64,000 nucleotides of DNA from Polaribacter reichenbachii (GTDB taxonomy: Bacteria; Bacteroidota; Bacteroidia; Flavobacteriales; Flavobacteriaceae). Positions 18,194-28,049 of the stretch are shown piece by piece (the first letter of the stretch is position 1; each line of letters starts with the position of its first letter). Below the pieces are notes generated by a model that was not told the DNA's origin, ran no database searches, and saw only the letters and a program-made list of their open reading frames with translations. The translations under genes and the position numbers were made by a program. The stretch lies in NCBI RefSeq assembly GCF_001975665.1, contig NZ_CP019419.1, forward strand, positions 1,426,001-1,490,000, in the 5' to 3' direction.

Positions 18194-18353
18194 ACGTTAA
18201 ATACTTAACAGAGTTTTATTGTTTTCTTTGAAAAAAAAGTAATTTTTTTAGAGTATATTTTTTTCTTTACTGTCTTCTTATAAAAAACAGCTCGTACTTA
18301 TATAAACTATGTAGGAGTGTATAAATTTATTTAACAACCAAATAATTTTTTTT

Positions 18354-21230
18354 ATGAAACAAAAGTATTTTTTAAAATTAATCACGATTACTTTTATGTT
18401 TATGCTTCCTATTGGATTAATGGCACAAACTGTAAAAGGGAAAGTAACTGATAAATCAGGAGGTGTTTTACCTTATATGAATGTATTAGTAAAGGGAACA
18501 ACAAATGGAACTGTAACAGACGATAATGGAGAGTTTAGTATTAGCGTTAAAAGTTTACCAATAACATTAGTGGTATCTTCTATGGGTTTTGCAACAAAAG
18601 AAGTAAAAGTTGCAACTACAGCGTATTTAACAATTGTTGTTGCAGATGACAATGCTTTAGAAGAAGTTGTTGTAATTGGTTCTAGAAATCCAAATAGAAC
18701 AGCTATAGACTCACCTGTGCCTATAGATATTGTAAATGTAAAAGAATTAGCATTGAGTTCTCCTCAAGTAAATTTAAATCAACTTTTAAATTTTGTTGCA
18801 CCATCATTTACATCAAATACACAAACAATTTCTGATGGAACAGATCACATAGATCCGGCATCTTTAAGAGGTTTAGGACCAGATCAAGTTTTGGTTTTAA
18901 TCAACGGAAAAAGAAGACATACTTCTTCTTTAGTAAATGTAAATGGTACTTTTGGTAGAGGTAGTGTAGGTACAGATTTAAATGCTATACCTTCTGCATC
19001 AATTAAAAGAATAGAAGTTTTAAGAGATGGTGCTGCTGCACAATATGGTTCTGATGCTATTGCTGGGGTTATTAATATTGTTTTAAATGAAAGTGTAAAT
19101 GAGCTTTCTTTAAATGTAACATCTGGAGCTAACTTTAGTAAAAATGCAAACGGACAAACTGGTGGTGTAGATGGTGAAACCATTAATATTAGCGCAAATT
19201 ATGGTTTACCTATTGGCGAAAATGGAGGGTTTATAAATTTTACTGGAGATTTTGATTTTAGAGAAGATTACAGCAGAATGAAAGAGTGGGAAGGAAATGT
19301 TTTTAACCTTTACAATACTGTAGAAAGATTTGCTAGTAATGATGGTTATGATTTAACAAAATTATTAGATGATGATGTAAGCGATGTAATTCAGTATGCA
19401 AATGCAGCTGGTATTAATTTAAATGGAGCGTCTACAAAGCCAGAATTACAGACAATTTTATCTGCTGATAATACTACAGCAGAATTGGCTGCAAGAGGTT
19501 TAGAAAGAAAAGATTTTAATATGAGAGTTGGGCAATCTAAAGTTCGTGGAGGTAGATTTTTTGCCAACTTTAAATTGCCTTTAGATGATAATGGAACAGA
19601 AATCTATTCTTTTGCTGGTTTAGGTTCTAGAAATGGTAATTCAGCTGGTTTTTATAGGCTACCAAACCAAAGTAGAACTTATACACCTGCTTACATTAAT
19701 GGTTTTTTACCAGAAATTAATTCTACAATTACAGACAAGTCTGTAGCTGTTGGTATTAAGGGTAAAATAGGTGAATGGAATGTAGATTTTTCTAATACTT
19801 ATGGTAAAAACTCATTCGATTATATGATTGGTAATACTTTTAATGCATCTATGGGAAATTCTTCTCCAACTACTTTTGATGCAGGTGGATTTGCTTTTTC
19901 GCAAAACACGGTAAATTTAGATTTAAGTAAATTTTACGAAGATACCTTTCAAGGTTTAGGTGTTGCTTTTGGTGCAGAATATAGATTAGAAAACTACGAG
20001 ATTATTGCAGGTGAAACAGCTTCTTACTCACAATATACAGCAGCTGGTGAACCGATTACACTTTCTACTCAAGTACCTTTAACAGACTTTTTTGGTGCAG
20101 GTAGACCTGGTGGTTCTCAAGTATTTCCTGGTTTTAGTCCAAGTAACGAGTTAAGTAGAGGTAGAAATAGTGTTGCAGGTTATGTAGATTTAGATGCTAC
20201 TTTATCTGAGCAATTTTCTTTAACTGCAGCTACTCGTTTCGAAAACTATTCAGATTTTGGATCTACAGTTAATTTTAAATTAGCATCAATTTATAAAGTT
20301 TCTGATAATTTTAGAATTAGAGCCTCTTTTAATACCGGTTTTAGAGCGCCATCTTTACATCAATTAAATTATAATGCAACTTCTACTATTTTCGATCAAA
20401 ATGGAGATCCGCAAGAAGTTGGTACTTTTGCAAATGATAGTAGAGCAGCAAAATTATTAGGTATTCCTCAGTTAAAAGAAGAAACTTCTAGTAGTTTTAG
20501 TGCAGGTTTTACAGCTAAATTACCAGAATCTAATATTACGTTTACTCTAGATGGTTATGTTGTTAATATAGATGATAGAGTAGTTTATACAGGTCAGTTT
20601 CAAGGTCCAGGAACAGGTACAGAATTAGATAATCTTTTAGCGCAAGCAAATGCTTCTGCAGCATCTTTCTTTGCAAATGCAATAGATACGCAGTCTAAAG
20701 GTTTAGATTTTGTAATTACGCATAAAGCAGATCTTGGTTCAAATTCTAGATTAACATCAGATTTATCTGCTACCTTATCTAAAACAGAACAAGTTGGAGA
20801 TATAAAATCATCTGAAGTTTTAAAGAATGCCGGTTTAGAAAGTACTTATTTTCCTGAAGATAGTAGAGTTTATTTAGAAGAAGCTGTACCGAGAACTAAG
20901 TTTAATTTAACAAATAGTTTTACTTCTGGTAAGTTTAATATCTTTTTAAGAAATGTATATTTTGGTGAAGTAACAGAAGCAACTACAGTAGTTGCAAATC
21001 AGCAAGTATTCAGCTCTAAAGTAGTTACTGATTTATCTTTTGGTTATAAAGCTGCAGATAATTTAACGTTAACTATTGGTGCAAATAACTTATTAGATAT
21101 TTATCCAGATATGGCAGATGCTGCTTATGGGAACAGAAGTTCTGGACGTTTTGATTGGTCTAGAAGAGCACAGCAATTTGGTATTAGTGGTAGATTCTTA
21201 TTCGCAAGATTAAGTTTTAACTTAAAATAA
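18354..21230 (+). CDS. TonB-dependent receptor without STN domain
   Basis: The 958-residue outer-membrane receptor has a signal peptide ending at LMAQ, a carboxypeptidase-like beta domain (about 24-105; [22 protein letters not shown]), a plug (about 120-235; [19 protein letters not shown]) and a barrel ending [10 protein letters not shown]. It shares long stretches with the upstream receptor, such as DHIDPA followed by RGLGPDQ, and the GRPGGSQ.FPG loop, and so arose by duplication. It lacks STN. The 160-base gap could carry its own promoter. No SusD gene is adjacent. Confidence 0.9.
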   Translation: MKQKYFLKLITITFMFMLPIGLMAQTVKGKVTDKSGGVLPYMNVLVKGTTNGTVTDDNGEFSISVKSLPITLVVSSMGFATKEVKVATTAYLTIVVADDNALEEVVVIGSRNPNRTAIDSPVPIDIVNVKELALSSPQVNLNQLLNFVAPSFTSNTQTISDGTDHIDPASLRGLGPDQVLVLINGKRRHTSSLVNVNGTFGRGSVGTDLNAIPSASIKRIEVLRDGAAAQYGSDAIAGVINIVLNESVNELSLNVTSGANFSKNANGQTGGVDGETINISANYGLPIGENGGFINFTGDFDFREDYSRMKEWEGNVFNLYNTVERFASNDGYDLTKLLDDDVSDVIQYANAAGINLNGASTKPELQTILSADNTTAELAARGLERKDFNMRVGQSKVRGGRFFANFKLPLDDNGTEIYSFAGLGSRNGNSAGFYRLPNQSRTYTPAYINGFLPEINSTITDKSVAVGIKGKIGEWNVDFSNTYGKNSFDYMIGNTFNASMGNSSPTTFDAGGFAFSQNTVNLDLSKFYEDTFQGLGVAFGAEYRLENYEIIAGETASYSQYTAAGEPITLSTQVPLTDFFGAGRPGGSQVFPGFSPSNELSRGRNSVAGYVDLDATLSEQFSLTAATRFENYSDFGSTVNFKLASIYKVSDNFRIRASFNTGFRAPSLHQLNYNATSTIFDQNGDPQEVGTFANDSRAAKLLGIPQLKEETSSSFSAGFTAKLPESNITFTLDGYVVNIDDRVVYTGQFQGPGTGTELDNLLAQANASAASFFANAIDTQSKGLDFVITHKADLGSNSRLTSDLSATLSKTEQVGDIKSSEVLKNAGLESTYFPEDSRVYLEEAVPRTKFNLTNSFTSGKFNIFLRNVYFGEVTEATTVVANQQVFSSKVVTDLSFGYKAADNLTLTIGANNLLDIYPDMADAAYGNRSSGRFDWSRRAQQFGISGRFLFARLSFNLK

Positions 21231-21247
21231 TTACAAATACTTTTCAT

Positions 21248-21282
21248 AAAAAAGGCGGCTATTTATATGGTCGTCTTTTTTT
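21248..21282. terminator. Terminator between receptor gene and lpxH
   Basis: An A-run followed by GGCGGCT pairs, with G-U wobbles, to GGTCGTC followed by seven Ts. It lies just after the receptor stop and just before the convergent lpxH stop. Confidence 0.7.
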
Positions 21283-22045
21283 ATTGTTGATATTTTAATA
21301 ATTTAAAATCGGTACTGAATTCGGCATAAGTAAAATAGTTAATCCAATCTCCAAGATTAATGTATTTACTATTTTCATTTAGTTGAATTTCTAAAGGTAA
21401 ATGTCTGTGGCCAAACACAAAATAATCGTAATGATTGCTTTCTAATTTGCGTTTGCAATATTGTACCAACCATTCTTTATCTTCACCTAAAAATTTAGAG
21501 TCTTCATCGCCAGAAATCATTTTGTTTTTAACAGACATAAATTGACCTAATTTTACACCCAAATCTGGATGAAACCATTTAAACATCCATTTAAATAAAG
21601 GAAACGTAAACACTTTTTTCATACGCTTAAAACCTTTATCATCTGGCCCTAAACCATCTCCATGACCAATAAAAACCTTTTTATTGTTAATTAAAAAAAC
21701 TTGTGGTTTATGATAAACAGGTATGTTTAGTTCTTTTTCAAAATAGTCATTCATCCAAAGATCGTGATTACCTACAAAAAAATAAATTGGTATTCCAGAA
21801 TCTCTAATTTCTGCTAATTTTCCTAAAACTCTAACAAATCCTTTAGGAACTACAGTTTCGTATTCGAACCAAAAATCGAACAAATCACCAACTAAAAAAA
21901 TGGCTTCTGCATCATCTTTTATCAAGTTTAACCAAGCTACAAATTTCTTTTCGCGAGGAAAACTTTTTTCAGGAGTAGGTGCACCTAAATGTTGGTCAGA
22001 AGCAAAATAGACTTTCTTATTTTTGGTAGTGTTAATTTCAATCAT
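21281..22045 (-). CDS. lpxH: UDP-2,3-diacylglucosamine diphosphatase (lipid A synthesis)
   Basis: The 254-residue calcineurin-like phosphoesterase shows the metal-binding motifs SDQHLG, GDLFDFW, GNHDLWM, IGHGDGLG and VFGHRH in order. That pattern and length fit LpxH, which cleaves UDP-2,3-diacylglucosamine to lipid X at the inner membrane. It lies 15 bases downstream of the S41 peptidase stop and is probably co-transcribed with it. Confidence 0.88.
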   Translation of the reverse strand: MIEINTTKNKKVYFASDQHLGAPTPEKSFPREKKFVAWLNLIKDDAEAIFLVGDLFDFWFEYETVVPKGFVRVLGKLAEIRDSGIPIYFFVGNHDLWMNDYFEKELNIPVYHKPQVFLINNKKVFIGHGDGLGPDDKGFKRMKKVFTFPLFKWMFKWFHPDLGVKLGQFMSVKNKMISGDEDSKFLGEDKEWLVQYCKRKLESNHYDYFVFGHRHLPLEIQLNENSKYINLGDWINYFTYAEFSTDFKLLKYQQ

Positions 22046-22060
22046 CTTTGCAAAGAAAAG

Positions 22061-23632
22061 CTATTCCTCTTTACTTTCCAACTCCAAAACTTTTTGCAGC
22101 ATTTTATCGTCTTTATGAATAATTCTATAAAAACCAACATCACCAAAAAGTACATTTGCAATAGAAGCGTTTAAATATTTTTTTAAGCTTTTTTTGGTTT
22201 TAAAAGACGGATTTGCTCTGTCTTTTATTTTTGATAAATAAGCATCAAAAACAGTATCATCTATATCAAATTTATCAACAAAAGTATCTATTGTCCATTT
22301 TGATAATAAAGTTCTGTTATTATCAACATAATCGAAAGCAAAATTATTTACAGTGTTATAATAGAAATTAGACATGTAAGAAGTAGTGTCTATGGCTACA
22401 AAAACATCAGGAATTATACCTCCACCACCATAAACTATTTTACCTTTTGGTGTTTTAAATTGCAAAGAATCAATTACTTTAATACTGTCTTTACTTAATA
22501 ATTCTCCGTTTGCAATTCTATTCTGATAATCTTTTCTGTAATTTTTATCTCCATTTTTAGCGTAGGGTTTTTGTATAGAACGCCCTGTTGGTGTGTAATA
22601 TCTTGCAGTTGTTAAACGCACAGCAGAACCATCTCCTAAATCCATTTCTATTTGTACTAAACCTTTACCAAAAGATCTACGACCTATAATTGTTCCTTTA
22701 TCATTGTCTTGCAAAGCACCAGCCACAATTTCTGATGCAGAAGCTGAATTTTCATCAATTAAAACATACAAACCACCTTCTTCAAAAGAACCAATAGAGG
22801 TTGCAAAAAACTCTTCAATTTGTTCTTTGTTATTTTTTGTGAAGACCATTAATTTATCATCTTCTAAAAACTCATCTATAATTCTGTTGGCAATGTCTAT
22901 AAAACCACCACCATTTCCACGTAAATCTAAAACAAGATCTGTCATTCCATCATCAATTAAACTATTAAGTGATGATTTAAATTCTCTGTATGTATTTCTA
23001 GCAAAACGATCTAGTTTTATATAGCCAATAGAATCGTTAAGCATATAAGCTAAATCTACGCTTTTAATGTTTACTTTTCCGCGAGTAATATCTACTGTAA
23101 ATAACGAATCGTTACTTTTTCTATAAATCTGAAGAGCTACTTTGGTTTCTGGTTTTCCTTTTAAGTATTTTGGTACAATACCAGTTTTAAACTTTTTGCC
23201 ATATAAAGTATCGTTATTTGCCATTAAAATTCTGTCTCCAGCTTTTATACCCGCTTTTATGCTTGGGCCTCCTTTAATTGGTTGTACTACAGTTATTGAG
23301 TCTTTTATCATTCTAAATTGAACTCCAATACCAACAAAATTACCTTGCATATTTTCTATGTTCGCTTGCTGATTCTCTTTTGGTATGTATATAGAATGCG
23401 GATCTAATTTACCCAACATTTGTGTAATTGCACCATCTAAAAGATCGTCTGTATTTACATCATCTACATAATCTTGTTCAATAAAATTAATAAGCTTTTT
23501 AATTTTCTGTTCTTGCGATTGGTTTTTAGAAAGCGACAATAAATTGCTAGAATTTCCTCCGAAAAACACGCCAATTAAAATGCCTAAAACCACAGCAATT
23601 GCAAAATATATAGGTAAATTATTTTTATTCAT
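22061..23632 (-). CDS. S41-family C-terminal processing peptidase
   Basis: The 523-residue protein has one N-terminal transmembrane or signal-anchor helix (about 8-26), a PDZ domain (about 92-175; GIGVQF and GGPSIKAGIKAGDRIL) and the S41 protease core (about 190-370). The catalytic pair is visible: Ser near 298 in NSASASEI and Lys 323 in RRSFGKGLVQ, 25 residues apart as in Tsp/CtpA. It is periplasmic. It overlaps the dCMP deaminase gene by 8 bases. Confidence 0.92.
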   Translation of the reverse strand: MNKNNLPIYFAIAVVLGILIGVFFGGNSSNLLSLSKNQSQEQKIKKLINFIEQDYVDDVNTDDLLDGAITQMLGKLDPHSIYIPKENQQANIENMQGNFVGIGVQFRMIKDSITVVQPIKGGPSIKAGIKAGDRILMANNDTLYGKKFKTGIVPKYLKGKPETKVALQIYRKSNDSLFTVDITRGKVNIKSVDLAYMLNDSIGYIKLDRFARNTYREFKSSLNSLIDDGMTDLVLDLRGNGGGFIDIANRIIDEFLEDDKLMVFTKNNKEQIEEFFATSIGSFEEGGLYVLIDENSASASEIVAGALQDNDKGTIIGRRSFGKGLVQIEMDLGDGSAVRLTTARYYTPTGRSIQKPYAKNGDKNYRKDYQNRIANGELLSKDSIKVIDSLQFKTPKGKIVYGGGGIIPDVFVAIDTTSYMSNFYYNTVNNFAFDYVDNNRTLLSKWTIDTFVDKFDIDDTVFDAYLSKIKDRANPSFKTKKSLKKYLNASIANVLFGDVGFYRIIHKDDKMLQKVLELESKEE

Positions 23633-24050
23633 AAGGTAAGTACTTAATTTCTACACCAGCTTTTTCTAAAAATTTTAATCCTGCTGGGTCTTTGTATGCA
23701 TTTGCATAAACAACACGTTTAATTCCTGCTTGATGTATTAATTTGCTGCAATCTGTACAAGGAGATAAAGTAATATATAAAGTAGCATCTTTTGCAGATT
23801 GTGTAGAGGATGCCACTTTTAAAATAGCATTTGCTTCTGCGTGTAAAACTTCCCATTTCGTTTTTCCTTCTTCATCTTCGCAGCAATTATCGAAACCAGT
23901 TGGGGTTCCGTTAAAACCGTCAGAAATAATCATTCTTTCTTTTACAATTAAAGCACCAACTTGTTTTCTTTTACAATGAGAGAGTTTTCCCCATTCACGA
24001 GCCATCTTTAAATAGGCCATATCGTACTTTAGTTGCTTCTTTTCATTCAT
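23625..24050 (-). CDS. dCMP/deoxycytidylate deaminase family protein
   Basis: The 141-residue zinc deaminase has the catalytic motif LHAEAN (about residues 70-75) and the second zinc motif SPCTDCSKL (about 96-104). The N-terminal CKRKQVGALIVK and the GFNGTP stretch match ComEB/dCMP deaminases, which make dUMP for thymidylate synthesis. The start of the S41 gene overlaps its end, so the two are co-translated. Confidence 0.9.
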   Translation of the reverse strand: MNEKKQLKYDMAYLKMAREWGKLSHCKRKQVGALIVKERMIISDGFNGTPTGFDNCCEDEEGKTKWEVLHAEANAILKVASSTQSAKDATLYITLSPCTDCSKLIHQAGIKRVVYANAYKDPAGLKFLEKAGVEIKYLPYE

Positions 24051-24107
24051 AAAAAACGAAATTAAAAAGATTTAAAGGATTAAGGCGTTAATAATTAGAC
24101 AATTTTT

Positions 24108-24689
24108 TTACCAAAACACTCTGTCAGCCATCATTTGTATTGCAAAACCAATTACAATTGATGAACAGACCAAAACCCAATCTCTTTTTTCTACTTTAAA
24201 AGCATTTTGAAATATTGTTCCTAAAATTAAAATACCTAAAACTATTATTATTTGTGCAACTTCAATTCCGAGTGCAAATTCTACTAAAGGCATAAGTTTA
24301 TTTTCTTCTTGACCAATCATCATTCTAAAATAATTAGAAAAGCCTAAACCGTGAATTAATCCGAAAAATAGGGCAAAAATTAAATTTATATTATTTTTTT
24401 TAGAGGATGAATTCTTGGAAGTTATAATATTTACAAAACCAGTAATAAAAATGGTTAACGGAATTAAAAATTCTATTAATTCTATGCTGATGTTTAAAAT
24501 TTTATAGGCAGATAAGGCTAATGTAACTGAATGACCAAGGGTAAATAAGGTAACTAACCCAATTACTTTTTTTATTTCATAATAAGTAAAAACAACAGCT
24601 AAAACAATTAAAAAGATAATATGATCGTAAGCAGAGAAGTCTAAAACGTGATTTAAACCCATTTTAAAGTAAAGAATAAAATCTTCCAT
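24108..24689 (-). CDS. HupE/UreJ-family membrane protein
   Basis: The 193-residue integral membrane protein has six to seven hydrophobic segments. The family pattern is visible: GLNHVLDFSAYDHIIFLIVL near the start, TLGHSVTLALSA (residues about 50-62) and HGLGFSNYF (about 114-122), with conserved histidines that are thought to bind Ni or another metal. No hydrogenase or urease gene is nearby, so its substrate here is open. Confidence 0.85.
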   Translation of the reverse strand: MEDFILYFKMGLNHVLDFSAYDHIIFLIVLAVVFTYYEIKKVIGLVTLFTLGHSVTLALSAYKILNISIELIEFLIPLTIFITGFVNIITSKNSSSKKNNINLIFALFFGLIHGLGFSNYFRMMIGQEENKLMPLVEFALGIEVAQIIIVLGILILGTIFQNAFKVEKRDWVLVCSSIVIGFAIQMMADRVFW

Positions 24690-24794
24690 TTTTAAAATTT
24701 GAATTAATGAAAACCAAAGATATTAAAAACTGTAAGCGATTTAAATCAAAAATTAAGATAAATCTTATAGATATTGTTAAAATTTGATGAAAAC

Positions 24795-24824
24795 AAAAAA
24801 ACCGTAACAAATAAATGTTACGGT
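24795..24824 (-). terminator. Terminator of the tRNA-Gly/tRNA-Leu unit
   Basis: ACCGTAAC and GTTACGGT form an 8-bp stem with an 8-base loop. On the minus strand a T-run follows (A-run at 24795-24800), just beyond tRNA-Leu. Confidence 0.85.
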
Positions 24825-24829
24825 TCTTG

Positions 24830-24915
24830 TACTGAAGATGGGACTTGAACCCATACGAGCATTACTGCTCACTGGATTTTAAGTCCAGCGTGTCTACCAA
24901 TTCCACCACTTCAGC
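24830..24915 (-). tRNA. tRNA-Leu (anticodon TAA)
   Basis: The minus strand folds into a class II tRNA: acceptor GCTGAAG/CTTCAGT, anticodon stem CTGGA/TCCAG with loop CTTAAAA (anticodon TAA), a long variable arm and T arm ATGGG/CCCAT with TTCAAGT. The discriminator is A and CCA is not encoded. The first acceptor pair is G-U rather than G-C, also true of the other tRNA-Leu in the window. Confidence 0.96.
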
Positions 24916-24938
24916 ATGAAATTTTATAAAAGGTTTAG

Positions 24939-25010
24939 AGCGAAAGACGGGATTTGAACCCGCGACCCTCACCTTGGCAAGGTGATGCTCTACCCCTGAG
25001 CTACTTTCGC
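24939..25010 (-). tRNA. tRNA-Gly (anticodon GCC)
   Basis: The minus strand reads GCGAAAG at the 5' end, the D arm AGCTCAGGGGTAGAGC, anticodon arm CACCTTGCCAAGGTG (anticodon GCC), T arm GCGGGTTCAAATCCCGT and CTTTCGC with discriminator T. It precedes tRNA-Leu by 23 bases in the same transcript. Confidence 0.96.
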
Positions 25011-25183
25011 AGTCTTGTTTTTTAAAGAACATAAACTCTAAATTATTAGAGCGGTGCAAATATAATAAGTTTTATAGATCTAGCAAATACTTTTTCAGTT
25101 TTTTTATAATTTATTTTTAAAATATGGCTTTTCTCATTTTCAGTTCGTTTTTAACAAGGCTTATGTTGAATTTAATGTTAGTT

Positions 25184-25215
25184 TTACATCAATTAAAATT
25201 ATATATCTAAATTTG
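25184..25215 (+). promoter_or_regulatory. Candidate promoter of manA
   Basis: TTA at 25184, 21 bases, then TAAATTTG (25208-25215) fits the Bacteroidota TTG-N(17-23)-TAnnTTTG pattern, 25 bases ahead of the start codon. Confidence 0.5.
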
Positions 25216-25240
25216 TTATTTGACTTTTTAAAAAAATATT

Positions 25241-26212
25241 ATGAAATTATATCCTTTAAAATTTGCGCCAATCTACAAGTACAGAATTTGGGGTGGAGAA
25301 AAATTAAAAACGGAATTAAATAAAAATTATTCTGAAGAGAATATTGGAGAATCTTGGGAAATTTCTGATGTTTCTGGTGACGAAACTGTAGTTGCAGGAG
25401 GAGATTTAGAAGGTAAATCTTTAAGAGATTTAACCAATGAGTTTAAAGGTGATTTTGTTGGGAATGCAGTTTATGAAAAATTCGGAGAAGAATTCCCATT
25501 ATTAATAAAGTTTATTGATGCTAAAACACCTTTATCAATTCAAGTGCATCCTAATAACGAAGTTGCTAAAGAGCGTCATAATTCTTTTGGGAAAAATGAA
25601 ATGTGGTATGTAATGCAAGCTGATAAAGATGCTGAGTTAATTGTTGGTTTTGATGAAAAAATAGATGCAGAAGGTTACAAAACACATTTGGCAAATAACA
25701 CGATTTTAGAAGTAATGCATCACGAAATTGTTAATAAAGGTGATACTTTTTATATACCAACTGGTCGTGTGCACGCAATTGGGGCAGGAGTTTTGTTAGC
25801 TGAAATTCAGCAGACATCTAATATTACCTATCGTATTTATGATTATGATAGAGTAGATGCTAAAACTGGAGAAAAAAGAGAATTACATAGTGATATGGCT
25901 ATGGATGTTTTAGATTATGAGGTACACAGTAATTATAAAACTGAATATGATTTAGAAAAGAATGTTTCTAATAAATTAGTTTATTCACCTTACTTTAGAA
26001 CAAACATTTTAGATATTAATACTACAATTGATAAGGATTACTCAGAAATAGATTCTTTTGTAATTTATATGTGTGTAGAAGGTTCTGTTGATTTAATTTC
26101 TAAAGGAAAAACTTATACTATTAATACTGGAGAAACATTATTATTGCCAGCTGCTATAAAAACGATTCAGTTAAAAGCAGCAAATGCAAAGGTTTTAGAA
26201 GTATATTATTAA
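25241..26212 (+). CDS. manA: Mannose-6-phosphate isomerase, class I
   Basis: The 323-residue cupin-fold enzyme interconverts fructose-6-phosphate and mannose-6-phosphate. The N-terminus (PLKFAPIYKYRIWGGEKL) is characteristic. Zinc ligands include the histidine in QVHPNN (about residue 105), a glutamate in the KNEMWYV region (about 120) and a histidine in PTGRVHAIGAG (about 180). It has the short bacterial length. The gene is a single plus-strand unit between a tRNA pair and the structured intergenic element. Confidence 0.93.
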   Translation: MKLYPLKFAPIYKYRIWGGEKLKTELNKNYSEENIGESWEISDVSGDETVVAGGDLEGKSLRDLTNEFKGDFVGNAVYEKFGEEFPLLIKFIDAKTPLSIQVHPNNEVAKERHNSFGKNEMWYVMQADKDAELIVGFDEKIDAEGYKTHLANNTILEVMHHEIVNKGDTFYIPTGRVHAIGAGVLLAEIQQTSNITYRIYDYDRVDAKTGEKRELHSDMAMDVLDYEVHSNYKTEYDLEKNVSNKLVYSPYFRTNILDINTTIDKDYSEIDSFVIYMCVEGSVDLISKGKTYTINTGETLLLPAAIKTIQLKAANAKVLEVYY

Positions 26213-26254
26213 AAATATAATTATTTTTTCGCGCTTTTTATTGAGTTTGATAAA

Positions 26255-26381
26255 CGCGTTAAGGATTGAAGCATTTGTTTAAGCTCTTTTTGTTTTGCTG
26301 AATTTTTATTCAGCAAAACAAAAAAGCGAGTGCTGAAAGCCTGACTTTATTGCAGCTTGCTTGCTGCAAAAAGTAACGCCC
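26255..26381 (+). other. Structured intergenic element, candidate RNA
   Basis: An outer stem GCGTTA (26256-26261) pairs with TAACGC (26374-26379). Inside are a perfect 16-bp hairpin (26287-26302 with 26309-26324, core TTTTGCTGAA/TTCAGCAAAA, six-base loop) and a 7-bp hairpin TTGCAGC/GCTGCAA (26350-26356 with 26363-26369). Unpaired blocks such as AAGGATTGAAGC and GAAAGCCTGAC look like a core I recall as recurring between genes in many flavobacteria. It may correspond to a known motif such as Flavo-1, which I cannot confirm. No coding frame fits. Confidence 0.5.
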
Positions 26382-26392
26382 AAATTGTTTTT

Positions 26393-26632
26393 TTAAGCAA
26401 CGTTAATTACTTCTTGTATTTCTGGAGCGTACTTTTTAATAGTAGCTTCTACACCATTTTTTAAGGTCATTTGATTTACAGAGCAACCTGTACAAGCGCC
26501 TTCTAATTGTACTTTTACAATGGCATCTTCTATAGAAAGTAATTTAATATTACCACCATCGCTTATTAAAAACGGACGAATTTCGTCTAACGCTTTTTCT
26601 ACATTATTTTGTGTTTCTTGTGCTGTCATCAT
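26393..26632 (-). CDS. NifU-like C-terminal domain protein (Fe-S scaffold)
   Basis: The 79-residue protein is a single NifU C-terminal domain with DGGNIKLL and the CTGC motif (C47, C50) that binds a labile Fe-S cluster. The start at 26632 lies one base after the mrp stop; a longer frame to 26659 would overlap mrp and is less likely. The Mrp-NifU arrangement points to Fe-S cluster assembly or transfer. Confidence 0.9.
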   Translation of the reverse strand: MMTAQETQNNVEKALDEIRPFLISDGGNIKLLSIEDAIVKVQLEGACTGCSVNQMTLKNGVEATIKKYAPEIQEVINVA

Positions 26633-26633
26633 C

Positions 26634-27773
26634 TTATTTTTTAACTGAACTACAACCACTCATTGTTGTAATTCTTACTACTTCTGTTGGTGGTAAATTT
26701 GCATTTCTTTTTAATAATTGAGATACCATTTCTTTAGTAATATTGCTAAATGATTTTTCTAAAACAGTATCTTTTTGTAAAGCTACTGGATGCCCAACAT
26801 CTCCAGCTTCACGAATACTTTGTACTAACGGAATTTCGCCTAAAAAAGTTGTGTTTATATCTTCTGCAAGATTTTTTGCACCATCTTTACCAAAGATATA
26901 ATATTTATTGTTAGGTAATTCTTCTGGTGTAAAATAAGCCATATTTTCAATGATTCCTAACACAGGTACTTTAATGCTGTCTTGTTGAAACATAGCAACT
27001 CCTTTTTTAGCATCTGCCAAAGCAATATTTTGTGGTGTAGAAACTACAACTGCCCCGTTTATTGGTAAGGCTTGTACTATTGATAAATGTACATCTCCTG
27101 TACCTGGAGGTAAATCGATTAAAAGAAAATCTAACTCGCCCCAAGCTGCATCAAAAATTAATTGTTTTAATGCTTTAGATGCCATTGGTCCTCGCCAAAT
27201 TACAGCCTGATCTGGATTTGTAAAGAAACCTAAAGACAATAATTTTACTCCGTAATTTTCGATTGGTTTCATTTTAGAACGCCCATCTACATTTACAGAA
27301 AGAGGTTTTTCTTTTTCCACATCAAACATAATGTGTTGTGATGGACCGTAAACATCTGCATCTAAAACACCTACACTAAAGCCCATTTTAGCTAAAGAAA
27401 CTGCTAAGTTAGAAGTTACTGTAGATTTACCAACACCTCCTTTACCAGAAGCAATTGCTATAATGTTTTTAATATTTGGTATTTCTTTACCACGAATTAA
27501 ATTCGGGTCTTCTTTTGGTGTAGCTTTTTCTACCTTTAAATTGATTTTTACCTCAATTTTTTCATCAACATTAGTTTTAATGGCTTTGGTAATTTCGGTT
27601 TCAATTTTCTTTTTTGCTTGTAAAGTTGGGTTACTGATGGTAACATCAACATTTACTTCATCACCAAAAATAACAACATTTTTTACGTTGTTGTTTTCTA
27701 TTAAACTTTTACCCTCTCCAGGAGCTGTAATTGTTTCTAATGCGTTGTATATATCTTGTTTTTTAAAACTCAT
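26634..27773 (-). CDS. Mrp/NBP35-family Fe-S carrier ATPase
   Basis: The 379-residue reading starts at MSFKKQDIYNAL; the frame extends 8 residues upstream, but this ATG matches the family. An N-terminal MIP18/DUF59-like domain (about 1-85) precedes the deviant-Walker P-loop GKGGVGKS (110-117), then DLPPGTGD and the C-terminal MSGCSS. Mrp proteins transfer Fe-S clusters to apo-proteins in the cytoplasm. It is co-transcribed with the NifU-domain gene, one base apart. Confidence 0.92.
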   Translation of the reverse strand: MSFKKQDIYNALETITAPGEGKSLIENNNVKNVVIFGDEVNVDVTISNPTLQAKKKIETEITKAIKTNVDEKIEVKINLKVEKATPKEDPNLIRGKEIPNIKNIIAIASGKGGVGKSTVTSNLAVSLAKMGFSVGVLDADVYGPSQHIMFDVEKEKPLSVNVDGRSKMKPIENYGVKLLSLGFFTNPDQAVIWRGPMASKALKQLIFDAAWGELDFLLIDLPPGTGDVHLSIVQALPINGAVVVSTPQNIALADAKKGVAMFQQDSIKVPVLGIIENMAYFTPEELPNNKYYIFGKDGAKNLAEDINTTFLGEIPLVQSIREAGDVGHPVALQKDTVLEKSFSNITKEMVSQLLKRNANLPPTEVVRITTMSGCSSVKK

Positions 27774-27840
27774 TTCTTCGCTTTTGGCTTGTAGCAATTT
27801 GCTATAAGCAACATCTTTAGTTTTTACTTAATCTACCATA

Positions 27841-27888
27841 CAAAGATACGCCTTACAAATCACAAAATAAAGCAAATAAATTGTGATT
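27841..27888 (-). promoter_or_regulatory. Candidate mrp promoter with dyad
   Basis: On the minus strand TATCTTTG (complement of 27841-27848) matches the -7 consensus. Just upstream are 8-bp arms AATCACAA (27858-27865) and TTGTGATT (27881-27888), 15 bases apart, which could be an operator. No clear -33 TTG is at ideal distance. The rest of the spacer to 28049 shows nothing else. Confidence 0.3.
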
Positions 27889-28049
27889 GTTTATGGATTG
27901 ATAATTACTGATTATAGATCTCTTCTTGATATAATTTCTCTTATTTAATCGAAAAAAACTACTCGAACTTACAATTGTTTTTTTGTAATTTTTTATAAAA
28001 TTAGGAAATAATTACAGTTTAGTTTTTGAAACAAGTTTAGAATGATGGA

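Noticed and set aside
18194..18353. Promoter of the second TonB receptor
   Set aside because: TATATTTTT and several TTG triplets are present, but none gives a good TTG-N(17-23)-TAnnTTTG match, so no site is called.
24862..25059. Minus-strand frame reading through both tRNAs
   Set aside because: It spans the tRNA-Gly and tRNA-Leu genes, which fold convincingly; the frame is fortuitous.
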